DNA from: Xanthoparmelia taractica
Taxonomy: Eukaryota; Ascomycota; Lecanoromycetes; Lecanorales; Parmeliaceae
Direction: 5' to 3'
Assembly (NCBI GenBank): GCA_033085395.1
Contig: JANQBS010000173.1
Coordinates: 22,264 to 86,263 of the forward strand
Length of the DNA stretch: 64,000 nucleotides
Positions 22,236 through 32,559 of the stretch are shown piece by piece. A program made the translations under genes and the position numbers. The notes under the pieces were generated by a model. The model was not told where the DNA came from. It searched no databases and was given only the letters and a program-made list of their open reading frames with translations. Within the stretch, counting starts at the first letter, position 1. Each line of letters starts with the position of its first letter.

Positions 22236-24560
22236 ATGGAACACCACACTTTCTCGAAAGCTACTGCCGTTCCACGACCTAGGTTGTATAATATTGTGCA
22301 TACTTATATACAGAAGCAGCTGCCTCGAGATATTCACCATGCACTGAAGGCGCTGAGAGATCGAGAAGAGGCGGCTACTTGTCCGCCGCAGTCACGTTCT
22401 ACTCAAGAGACGATAAGGCCTATACTGGCGGAGCAGGGACAGGGATCCAGAGTCAATCAAGCCGTTAGGAACCAAAATAATAATGATAATGATGACCTTC
22501 CACTGTGAGCACTTTCCCCAGGCAGACAATTTTCGTAGTTGACTCCGTGAAGCGAAGAGTTGTACAAAGACGCTACGAGTGAGGAACTACTCTTCAAAAC
22601 TGCTATGCAAACGTACGAGGAAACAACAAAAGGCTCAAAATATGGAACAAACATCCTTAGTGAGGCCCCACATACGTGGGAGGAAGTTCTAGCAGAAGTG
22701 AACGCTGCGTCCGAGCGCTACAACGATGTCTCCGGCTCTTGGGGAAAGATTCGTAAAGGCCTCCGCAGCTTTGGAATCAACAATCAGGCCTTAGACGCTT
22801 GGACAGGCCTTTTACCGACTCAATCACAGTACTTGTCTATACTTTGTGGGGGCCTGAAACTTATAATAAGTGTCCGTACGAACCCGACGCTCATTCTCAC
22901 ATGTGCTAACTGCCAACAGGCTACAGCGCGCTTGCAAGACCTTCGCAACGAGATTTGTGAAGCTTTAGCAGAAATTCCAACCTTACTCGCATGCACACAC
23001 AGAGCACTGGGCGCCTTTAAGAAATCCAAAGAGCTTCACCGATGCAGTGCTACCCTTTACTCCGCAACCATAGCTGCGTTATGCCACATTGTTGAATGGT
23101 ACAATGAGAAAGCTATGAGTAAGATCTGCCATTTTAATGGTTTCGGAAGGGAGTCAAGCTGAACTTTGCTCAGAGAAGTTCTCCAAAAGCCTTTTCAAGC
23201 AGAGCTCTTATGAAAAGAAATTGAGCGATTTGATTGGAGCAATCAGAACCCACTCTCAGCACTTCGACAGTTGTGCGAAACTATGCTCGTACGAGACCGT
23301 CGTGCACACGAATGAGACAGTCAAATCTCACCACAAAGATACACGAAAAAATCATCTGGAAATCGTGGGACGACTAGATCACTTGAACCTTGCATCATCC
23401 CAGCGGGACAACCTGCTTGGCAATCTCGTTGTTACCGAAACTGGGAACATGCAGCAAATGATGGGGGTGTTAGCGAGCAGGTTCGACCAAATGTCAGAAA
23501 GCAATATCAAAGACTTAATCGAGACGTCCATGAGCAAGACACTCGAGAATTTTCTTTCCAGCAGTGATCGCATGGATTTCAGGGCACAAGACGGTCAGCA
23601 CTCGGCTCTAGATCTTGACTCTTCCTAGCTAATTTGACCCAGTGAGAGGACCAACGCTTCCCATCCGTAGAGTAGCGTCGGAATCTCAACTGCGACGAGG
23701 TATGCTCCACTGGGTCAATATAGGTATTCAAGCTGACTCGTCCTACAGAGCGTCGGAGGTTTCGGCAGCAGCTCCTCACCAGGCTCGAATACGAAGATTC
23801 AGTCGTTGAACAAGACGTAGATGCCAAACTTCAAACCATCTGGACATTGCCAAAGCAAGACCAGGACCGCGTAATGGTGATCATGCGCTCCCCCAAGCTA
23901 CAAAAATGGATTACAAACACTTAGTCCTCGGCTCTCCTCATCAACGCCAACCACGAAGGCTCCACGAGACAGCAACCCACCTCCTTCATCTGCGCAAAGC
24001 TGGTCGACTCCATCACCCCTTCCCCCAGCGATGCCCAGACAGAGTTCCAGATGATCCTTGCACTTGCCTTCTTCTGCGGCGAACACTTACACAAAACGGA
24101 CCCGGACTCTGGACCCAACGGTATGATGAGGTCTCTGCTCGCGCAACTCCTCCTCGCATACCCCGACTTCGATCTCCGCGTCATCCCGCAAATTCAACAT
24201 CTCGACTTCGACGACGTGAATGATCTCTGCGATGTTTTTGACCTGCTCATCGCGCAACTCCCGGATTATACCGTGGTCTTCTGCATCGTGGATGCCATCA
24301 GCTTCTTCGAAGATAATAACTCTATTTGCGCAGAAGCGAATATAGTGGTGCAGGCGCTTGTGGATGTGGTGGAGCGCACAAAGGACGGTGGGTGTAGGTT
24401 CAAGCTGCTGTTGATGAGCCCTTGGAATAGTCGCGTGCTATATAGAAATATGCATGATCAGAGAGGGGATGTCGTTTGGTTGCCGGGCAAAGTCCCGGCA
24501 CAGGGCGGCTTTACGGGCTTGAAGTGGAGTGCGAGCATTGAGTCTGGTCTACGATCCTGA
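22236..24560 (+). CDS. DUF7708/STAND-like protein without a P-loop; one in-frame TAG
   Basis: Six exons join in phase: 22236-22504, 22553-22871, 22920-23118, 23174-23593, 23643-23699 and 23749-24560, in total 692 codons. The region TWEEVLAEVNAASERY ... LLPTQSQYLSILCGGLKLI (exon 2) is the DUF7708 domain that precedes NTPase modules in many fungal STAND proteins. A coiled segment follows (exon 4). The 3' exon carries the usual family blocks KLQKW, SSALLINANHEG, LALAFFCGEHL, GMMRSLLAQLL, DVNDLCDVFDLLIAQLP and FKLLLMSPW. Where other STAND proteins have GxxxxGK[ST], this family has LINAN, so ATP binding in the usual way is unlikely. A TAG at 23922-23924 lies between KLQKWITNT and SSALLINAN, inside a normally continuous block. 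I infer a nonsense mutation. The neighbouring genes suggest a role in cell recognition, but this is not proven. Confidence 0.75.
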
Positions 24561-24986
24561 GATGGAGAGGGTAGTGGTAAAAAGGGTTTGCGCCGTGGAA
24601 TACTTCAAGTATGGATGGAAGGATGCGTACAGGTCCTCCCGGATGCTGAGCGATATTATTGCGGTTTGATGAATTGGATATATGGAAATAATACACACCA
24701 GATGTACGTAATAAAAATTAATTACTTGTTGAAACCGAGAGCCGACGTATTGGTACTGTAGGGCTAAGAATAGCGGGGATCGGTGTCCAACGACTTTTTT
24801 TTGCCGGATGGAGGATAAGGTCGATAAAGCTCGTTCTGCATGTCAGCTTCGATTCAATCACACGTCAGATCTTTGCAAAAGCATATGATGGCTGCACTCA
24901 TAGTTGGCTGCATAATTACACCAGTTTTCATCCTGTCTAGTTCTCCAGGGGAAGCCAGATGTGCCCCAGGCATTGAAACAATGAGC
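24561..24986. other. intergenic region upstream of the Zn2Cys6 gene
   Basis: No gene was recognised. It contains the 3' UTR of the STAND-like gene and presumably the promoter or a further 5' exon of the transcription factor. Confidence 0.35.
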
Positions 24987-26245
24987 CATGCCTAAACCAC
25001 AGGGGAACCCCAGGGACAAAAGGCTCAGCGCGTGCGACGAGTGCCGTATGCAGTCCTCACCGCTCTTTGTAACAATGACTGACGAGTCCGTATGCAGGCA
25101 TCCGGAAGCTGAAGTGCACGGGAGAGCCTGTAGGATGTTCACGCTGCAAGTCGGAGGGTAGTACATGCCACTACTCGCAGAAAAAAACCATGGGAAGACC
25201 ACGGAAGAGGCGGCGTGTGGAATCAGGAGATACAGCGAACAGGGATGGGGAAATGGGGGAGCTGGAGGGCGAAGCTGTCGGTGCAGCAGATGTAGGATTT
25301 CAAGACTTGGATCTTACAATCTTCTCTGGAAGCGAGCCTGGGCTGGGAACAGGTGGCTTCCACCTTCCCAACGGCAGCTTTGAAAGGCTCGATATGGTCT
25401 CCCTCGAAGCTGGAAGCAGACCAAACTTCGCAAACATAGAACCTTCCAGTCTTGACCTTGCAGAAGGGCCGGCGTCCCACCTTGAGCAAGGCTTTCCTGA
25501 TTGGGACCCTTCGCAGGATCTAGGTTCACACTTTTCTACATCGGTCGATGTCCCTCTGCAGCTGCAAACTCCACTCAATTCCCGTGACCAGCTAGACAGC
25601 AACAGTCACACCACGGGGGCTGCAGAGATTGGCTGCTCTTGCTTGTCCAACCTCTACTCGATGCTTGCAAAATTCCAATCAGTTCCATCGCCATCATTCC
25701 CGTACTCCATGGGAATCTTAAAAATTGCAACAGCTCTCAGCCGTAGCGTTGTTGCATGTCATACTTGTTCGCAGACATACAACACTGCATTACAGAACTC
25801 CATGCTACTCGGGACACTCTTACAACTGCTGATCATGGAGTACGCCAAGCTCCTCAACCACATCGATGAGAGGTCAAAGCAAGCTGAGAAGATAGCGTTT
25901 CGTCTTGGCGACCCATCGTCGCTATATGATAGCCGGCATACGGACCTCCCTGATTGTCCCATGGCCATTAACGTAGATCTCAGTGGGGATGAATGGCGTA
26001 CTTTGGCCAGGAAAGCTGTAGCGCAGGAGGTCCTCGGTAGTTCCCAAGGTACTACTGGCTTGACTGGTCTGGTCCAGCAAATGAAAACCAGACAGGTCTC
26101 ATGGCGCGAGCGGTTTTCGACCGGCCCATGTACAGCTTTTCACAGCGCCATTCACCAGCATAGCGCCGACCATCCTGATCACCTATGTGTGCATGCCATC
26201 TACATTGAGGCCCTTAGTAGGTCTCTTCAAGCGCTTGGACTTTGA
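24987..26245 (+). CDS. Zn2Cys6 transcription factor (AflR-type C-terminal region)
   Basis: Exon 1 (about 24987-25045) and exon 2 (25098-26245) join through GTATGC...ATGCAG to give the binuclear cluster C-DE-C-RIRKLK-C-TGEPVG-C-SR-C-KSEGST-C, followed by the basic GRPRKRRRV linker. This is a fungal nuclear DNA-binding domain. The C-terminal half contains CSCLSNLYSML, FPYSMGILKIA, VVACHTC and NSMLLGTLLQLLIMEYAKLL, a pattern shared with AflR-like regulators of secondary metabolism and related Zn2Cys6 factors. The product is about 400 residues. A natural start (MPKPQGNPRD) is present at 24987, but it reaches the cysteine frame only if the A5 run at 25017-25021 is one base shorter; as written, the cluster frame has no upstream Met before a TGA. 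Either a homopolymer slip or an unseen 5' exon explains this. No biosynthetic core gene adjoins it. Confidence 0.8.
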
Positions 26246-27226
26246 GTTCCTTGTCAGTGCCACATATGGCTAGATGCTGTACTTTCTCAGAGCTGCCGCC
26301 TTTCGAGAAGCTCGCAGGCTTCCGTAGCCACTATTCTTCTAACTCAGGCGAGTACCTCCAGCGATATACGGAAGGCACTCCCGCCTTGTGAAGGCTCGAG
26401 CAGCGTTGCTCCAAGTTCAAAGCTGGCCCTTTCTTATGGAATGTACTATCTAATCTGCCGCTTCTGACGAGCCTGGATCTGAGAATAGCTACTACCTGGG
26501 CCCTTTTTAATTGAGGGAATAGGTAGAGTTTCCTTGATCAGTCTCCGCTTACCACCCGCTAATCTGCTTCACCGACGTTAGAGCTTTCCTCTTCTCTACC
26601 AATTGCGATATTGAATCCGATTTAAAGCCACCACGGGTCAAAGATGCAACAAGTACCGGCGGCGTCAGAATACAGCGATCACCAATGATGGGAAAATCGT
26701 TCCGGTCAGCCTCACTAAAGGTTCCGCTTCTCTTGACAAGCTGTTCTTAACCGCTTCAACAATCCTGACGATGGCAGTTTAGTGGAATATAGAATGCAAA
26801 TGTTGGCGATCAAAGAGTTGTTGGGGACAAGCGAGGGCGACGTCCGGCTCCGAAGGCGACCTTATGTTAGGCATCATGCCAGACTTTACCGAACCATTTG
26901 GGACATCTATTAGTGAATTGGGGAGGTTCAAGGGCGTGGTATACTTTTCTCTAACTCAACCGCATTTGATACTCGTCCACAATTCTCATGGAGGTCTCGC
27001 CTTTGCTCACTTATGCGCAAGCGGGCAAAGAACGATCCTAGCCTGCATACGCCAATCCGATCTACCTGATCTACCTCTAATTGAAGAATCGCTTGCAAAG
27101 CTTTGCTCTTACCCTGTAGGCTCACCGTAGATCAGCGAGTTTTTCCCATCACCCACAACGCCCCTATATCTAATCCCCTCCCCTCAGGTCACTATGCATT
27201 CCACCCAATCAGTTGCAAACACCGTG
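26246..27226. other. intergenic stretch without a recognised gene
   Basis: There are only short open frames; the longest, 26864-27130 plus, has no recognisable domain. Confidence 0.35.
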
Positions 27227-28195
27227 TCACAGTTTCGCAAACGTAGGCCTCTTCTTCCTAATCCCCGCCAACATCGCCTCCCCCGTATCCTGACTCTGCA
27301 ACATGGCCGAGTTCCAAACACTCGTATACCGCAACCCCTCCTCAACCCCCCTATTCCACCCCCAATTCAAAATCTCCTTCGTCCCCACCACCGCAACAGG
27401 ACTCTTCCCCGCCACCACCCCCGCCCACCTCACCGCCTCCCCCACCACCTCCCCCTTGCACTCCCTCCTCCCCACCCAACTCACAAACCCCACCCTCTCC
27501 GCCTCCTCGGCCCCAAAAACCCTCCCGCTCAAACAAACATCCTTCACCCAACTCCCACCCCTCACAACCTTGGGCAACCGACTCAGCGTCCCGATATCCG
27601 CCGCGAGCCCCACGTCAACCTCTTTAACCGCAAACCGCGTCTCGCGCGCACATATCCGCACGTCGCAGCACACCGCGATATCGATGCCGAGCCCCAAGCA
27701 CCAACCATGTATAGCCGCCACGACCGGCTTCTCACACTTTTCTATGCTGGAGATGCAAGCCTGGAATGCATCGATATGTCTGCGCAGCCTCGTTGCGGTT
27801 CGCGCGCCGTCGAGGGGAGCGGGATGAGTGGGGGGGTGGTTGTTGTTGGTGGTTGGGGCGATGAGGGAGTTTGTGGATGCTTCTTGGAGGTCGAGGCCCG
27901 TTGTGAAGGCTTGGTCGCCGGCGCCGGAGAGGACGATGGCGCGGGTGGAGGGGGAGGTCGAGAGGTGGGAGAAGAGGGGGGGGAGTTCGTGCCACATTCT
28001 GTTTTTGGGTGTTAGCGGGCGGTGATAGGTTGATGCGTGGAAGTTATTTGGGTGGAGTGGGGGGTAGAGAAAGATTTACTCTTCTTTGAAAGCGTTCATT
28101 TTGTCCGGGCGGTTGATCTCGACGTGGGCGACGAAGGGGAGCGGGTAGGTGAGATTGAAGTATTTGCATGTTGGGGGAGCTGGCTCGTCGGCCAT
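27227..28195 (-). CDS. Enoyl-CoA hydratase/isomerase family, ECH1-like delta(3,5),delta(2,4)-dienoyl-CoA isomerase, peroxisomal
   Basis: Exon 1 is 28080-28195 and exon 2 is 27227-27998, joined by GTAAAT...AACAG to 295 residues starting MADEPAPP. Crotonase-fold signatures are clear: VEINRPDKMNAF near the start, AIVLSGAGDQAFTTGLDLQ (CoA-binding and oxyanion-hole loop), KPVVAAIHGWCLGLGIDIAVCCDVRIC and VDVGLAADIGTLSRLPKVV, whose Asp matches the catalytic acid of dienoyl-CoA isomerases. These enzymes shift double bonds during beta-oxidation of unsaturated fatty acids. The C-terminal tripeptide AKL is a PTS1 peroxisomal signal. The coding DNA is markedly C/A/T-rich on the plus strand (G/A-rich coding strand), with a low-complexity insert NNNHPPTHP after the oxyanion loop. 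It appears intact. Confidence 0.88.
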
Positions 28196-28712
28196 GGTGC
28201 GATGAGAGGTGACTTGGGTAAGGTATGAGAAAGTTGGGGAAAGGGTTGCCGATCTGGTTTTAAAGACTTCTTGGCAGCATGATGGGACCGTATGTTGTAT
28301 TTGAGAGTGGAAGACGCGCTGCGAAAGAATCTCTCTCAGGGGTATACCAGAGTGAGTACTTCTACCAGAGTGAGTGAGCCTCGGCATCTTCTCCAGGTCT
28401 TGGCATGTAGATGGCGCTAAGATAAGATACGATCCATATCTAAAGTAGAAGTACTTTAGAATTGTTATTGAGCATTAGCGAGTTTGAGCTTAAAGGGTCA
28501 GCGCGCGCTGCGTATGGACGACCAACACATTGATTTTCTTTCAGGAAGCTATCTCGGACGGGACATTAGATGTATTTTCATTGAATCCAAGTCCTTCGAG
28601 AAATCTCACGCTTTCGTAGAATTCTTCTGCTATGTTTTCGTTCCGCAAGTTATCACAGTAGCCGTCCATGTCCAGCACTCACAGTCAGAAAGAGATCCTA
28701 ATATGCCATACC
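28196..28712. other. intergenic region
   Basis: No gene was recognised. A short direct duplication of ACCAGAGTGAGT occurs at 28348-28359 and 28366-28377. Confidence 0.35.
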
Positions 28713-30124
28713 CTAAAGCCCCGCCACAACGGTATCATTAGGTTCAAAGCTAGACAGATCCAAATCAGGTACAGCTTTCAAAAGAGCTGGGATTCCGTAG
28801 TCTCTAGCCCACTCCGACCTCAAAGCTTGGTCCAGGGTGATGCGAGCATTCGGCTCGTATTGCAGCATCGATCGTAGCATTTTCTCCAGACTCCGCAGCT
28901 CCTCCTCGGAATAGCCGTATGTTTTAGAATCAGCCTCATGCTCCATACAATCACGGATCCGGTCTGTCAAAGATCTTGAGCTCTCCGACTCCAGGGGTCT
29001 TTCACCTTCTTGCCAGGAGCCGTCGTCGTTGAAGAATTTGGAACGGTTGGCCCAGGCTCGCCACATCTTCGGGGGCAATGGACCGAAGGTCTTGATTGCC
29101 TCGAGAACAACACTATCTTCGTTTGGCCAACAGTCTTGGAAGAGTTTAGCATGTCCGAGTATATCAAATATTGCCATCCCTATCGTCCAGATATCTGCGG
29201 CGCTTGTAATAGGATATCCAAAAATCATTTCCAAGGGTCGGACGAGAGTTGGGGTGTTGAGCTCCGATTTCTGAGATGCTGCATCGGGGGTTTGCATGAA
29301 AAACGCTTCACCAAAGTCAGAGACTAGAATTTTACAATCAGGCGCAATCGTATCGCTGGGAGTAAATATGCCCACGGGCTTAATTTGGTATCCTGGAACG
29401 TTAGATCCGATCGCGGCGCCATCATATCGTCTGACAAGTAGTTTTTCTGGCCGCTCATAAGGCTCCGACAGTGGCCATGAGTTGGAACACGGCGCTTGGA
29501 CAAGGATATTTTGGGTATGAAGATCTGCGTATCAATGACTGTGAACAGAAGCAAATATCTGGATTTTGGAGGACCAACTTACCAGCGTGTACGATCCCGC
29601 ATGCGTGGATATATGACAGAGCTAGTAATGACTGGGTAGCAATGCTCCGCCCTACCTCGGCGGGGAACATGGAATTATCACTGACGCTGGCTTCTTTTGC
29701 TATGGCGACATTGTTTAAGGCAACCGGAAATACAAAACATTGATGATGGCCATTGGGGCCCTCGAGTATGAAATCATCGAGTAAGGGCATGACGAATCTT
29801 TTCCCAGGATGTGTTGGATTACCGCTTCGAAGAGTGTGGAATATCTCGCGTTCGAACTGGTTCCGTCGCTGTGACCCTCTGGTGTCCGATGTTCCCACCT
29901 TTACTGAGACGTAACATTGTTTCTGAACATCTTTGCAAAGCCAGACAGTCGAATAGCTGCCGTATCCTAGTTCATAGGCGGCCGTCGGACAACTTGTCGC
30001 CGAGATGGACAGGGTGATAGCCACCAGGACCATACCTCTCTATATCTTCAACAGCCTCGTGCCAAGCGTAAGCTGGCTCTGGCACCTTCGATGGCGCATG
30101 AGAATCAGTGGTAGTTGAACTCAT
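28713..30124 (-). CDS. SRPK-like serine/threonine protein kinase, probable frameshift near the glycine loop
   Basis: Coding parts are about 29583-30124 and 28713-29524, joined by GTAAGT...ACGCAG. Kinase motifs in order are: the glycine loop ELGYGSYSTVWL, the lysine in VSVKVG, the catalytic loop GIVHADLHTQNIL (SR-protein kinases use this HxDLHxxN form), DFGEAF, and LVRPLEMIFGYPITSAADIWTIG replacing the APE region. The C-terminal lobe ends DLSSFEPNDTVVAGL. Fungal SRPK-like kinases phosphorylate RS-rich or other substrates; the target is unknown. The N-terminal segment YHPVHLGDKLSDGR is characteristic, but it and the glycine loop lie in different frames. The switch is at about 29975-29985, where the family normally has GRY(R/K)I(V)xKLG, so four residues and one base appear to be missing. 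No intron explains it. The gene is therefore either damaged or mis-assembled; everything downstream is intact. Confidence 0.72.
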
Positions 30125-30355
30125 GGGCGATAACAAGGGCGATATCGTGCTGTGAAGGCGAGTGTAGGTGAAGAAGCGCGGCTTGTTGAGTGTCTGCCAT
30201 GCCGAGAGTTTGGTATTATTACAAATGGCAAGATTGATTAAATAAACGCCGAAGCGCATTATCAGGCACCATTGTTGCTGCGTGATGGTTCGAGTCCTAT
30301 GTTGTACTGTATGTAATATTTCGGCTAGTCTTTCCTTGATGACTACCTTACCTTA
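30125..30355. other. upstream region of the kinase gene
   Basis: No gene was recognised. Confidence 0.3.
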
Positions 30356-31260
30356 TACCTTACGGGCGTGCCCTAGAATGCACATACCGTGTCAGAATGG
30401 TGCCAGTACCATACGAGGACGTGGGTACGGTTAAAATATTGTAGTACCGTAGTATATTTCTGGCGAAACCCCCACGGTGATATTATGATACGATAACTCG
30501 ATAAAATATGGTTGAATTTCTAAATACGGTGTTAACTTTTTTAACACCGTGCTAATACCGTACCGACACCGTAATAACACGTAGTTTCTAGAATTACAAA
30601 AAATTTAAATCTTAGTAAGCCCTACCTAGCACCAGCGATAGCTAGCTACGGAGGTCTGCACCATAAGTCCTGGACAGCGCTAGTATTAACCCTAATCCTA
30701 CTTTCGGAAAAGGCCCTATAGAAGAGAAGCCCTTCTTATTGTAATTTTAGAGAGTGTAATCTCTTTTTTCGATATTATCTTAGAAATAATAGAATATCTG
30801 AGCCCAAAGTAGACTGGAGTTAGATACATATCCGAAACAGATAATTAAGCGTATCGTCCGGGTAACCCTTTAGACGGGGCTTTATTCGATCTTGGCGTGG
30901 GAGTCTTGGCATGTCCAGGACTTATGGTGCAGACCTCCGTATAATAATAGCGATAGTTAGTCGTAAGCACGAAATATAAAGTAGAAAATCCCTCTACGAT
31001 TTTATAATAATTATAATTCGAATCACAAATTACAATGTTGTCTACAATACTAACCCCTACCCTAATTCCAATGCATATGCTCAGCATATACTTCAACCTC
31101 ATCCGGGGTAGAACGGATATACTCAGCATATACGTAGATCTCATCGGGGATAGAAACGGATATGCTGAGCATATGCGAAATTTCTACCCCGGATGAACTG
31201 TACCCCGTACTCGTACCATCTTGACACGGTGTGCGCATTCTAGGGCACGCCCGTAAGGTA
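30356..31260. mobile_element. Non-autonomous TIR element (about 0.9 kb) with nested inverted repeat
   Basis: The left end TACCTTACGGGCGTGCCC (30356 onward) and the right end GGGCACGCCCGTAAGGTA (ending 31260) are inverted copies. Similarity extends inward about 50 bp through the GAATGC and ACCGTGTC / GACACGGT blocks. A second inverted pair lies inside: GTCTGCACCATAAGTCC (about 30654) against GGACTTATGGTGCAGAC (about 30917). The interior is AT-rich with no transposase frame. This is most likely a MITE-like or composite non-autonomous DNA transposon. No unambiguous target duplication was seen, though both ends abut CCTTA/TAAGG-like bases. Confidence 0.75.
31068..31193. repeat. Three tandem units around a TATGCTGAGCATA-type palindrome
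   Basis: The cores ATATGCTCAGCATAT, ATATACTCAGCATAT and ATATGCTGAGCATAT recur about every 45-50 bp, each next to a CATC-GGGG-TAGAA-like block; the third copy is partly inverted. They lie inside the TIR element near its right end. Confidence 0.65.
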
Positions 31261-32559
31261 AGGCTAGGGTTTCGCCTTAGCCTTGCTTCACACTTCATAC
31301 ATACACACCTTGTGTTACACTTGCCAGAAAGAGTGCTTCTTTAATCCTCGTGTCAGTTGGACCAATGAGAGTCGGGACACACTCCAGCCACATTGTGGCT
31401 GCGCGATGCATGGCAGCGGAAATCAGTCCAGGACCAGAAACACAGCAAGAACTGGTTGGGTTCCGTGATGTGTGCGGCATGTGCAGCTTGCATAATGCAC
31501 GGTAATCGAACACTTGAAGGGCCCGCGCCCCCTACAGGTGGCTATCTGATGGATATCGGAGTTTTGTTTTGAGTCAGCTACTACCTTGCTCTCCGCAAGT
31601 CCACGATAAGAATCGAAGCCGGTAGACCACACGGCAGACGTGTCAGGGATTCTTGCCAGCGCACCATTCCTCATGTCTGCTCACAACCGTGAACTGTTCC
31701 CTAAAATTTACTCGTGGATGTACGCCCACGAAGCTGCATACCTGCTTGAGGAAGTGATTGCTCTTCAAGACAATTCATGCAATCTTCCCTTCTCCCGTCC
31801 CGTAGGGTTCGCTCTTGCGCTCGACCTCGCTATTACCGAGAAGTCACCTCACCTAGAACTGTTCGCGAACCTTCGTCCGAAAATAGCCTGATCGCTGACA
31901 TCGGTGTCTATTTTTGCTCAAGGGGGCGCAATCTTCATGTCTTGTCGATTGTCTCGAGAAAATCTCCCTGGAATACGCAGATCGACGCTTGGTATGACTT
32001 GTCTAGGAACACCTCACCTCGCTTAATACGGGTCTGACAATCGTTTGGCCTTTCTTTTCTTCCATTCTGTTTCAAATTCCTGCCTGCACTAAGTGCCAAT
32101 TCATTGTACAGTCCCCGCTACATGCAGCGAGCATGATCTTAATACCTCGCGATGACAGATTTGAGCTGGCATCATGGCAGAGGGGCAACCTATCCGCTAT
32201 ACCGCCTGTTGCATATGCAAAGGTGAAATGCAGCTCCCATCTCTTCAATATACTCATCTTCAACTTGCAGAACTAACGCAATAGACAGATCAACTACATT
32301 GTTCAGATCATCTATCCCATCGGCTGGCAGGGTGCAATATTCAGGGGTAGGGCTGAGGGCGACCGAACATCAAATTATACCTTGTTTTCAACCGCTTCTA
32401 ATTCTTCAAGAACTCGTTTTACGAGAAAGCTTTCAATTTCAAATCTATTGTTTATTGATAGTTCTAAATGTTCACCATACAAAGTTCAATCAAATAAAGT
32501 GAGCCTTGGAAGTTATTTCGTTGCAAAGGAAAGCAAGTTCTAATGTTCTGCCAAGACTT
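31261..32559. other. intergenic stretch without a recognised gene
   Basis: Only short unrelated frames are present. Nothing with a known domain was found. Confidence 0.35.

Noticed and set aside
27303..27827. 174-codon plus-strand frame rich in Pro, Thr and Ser
   Set aside because: It is the antisense shadow of the ECH1-like gene, whose minus-strand protein has clear motifs.
27194..28015. 273-codon plus-strand frame, Pro/His-rich
   Set aside because: Same reason: antisense shadow with low-complexity residues.
30230..30300. GGTTCGAGTCC resembling a tRNA T-arm
   Set aside because: No A-box, acceptor stem or anticodon arm can be built upstream at the right distance.
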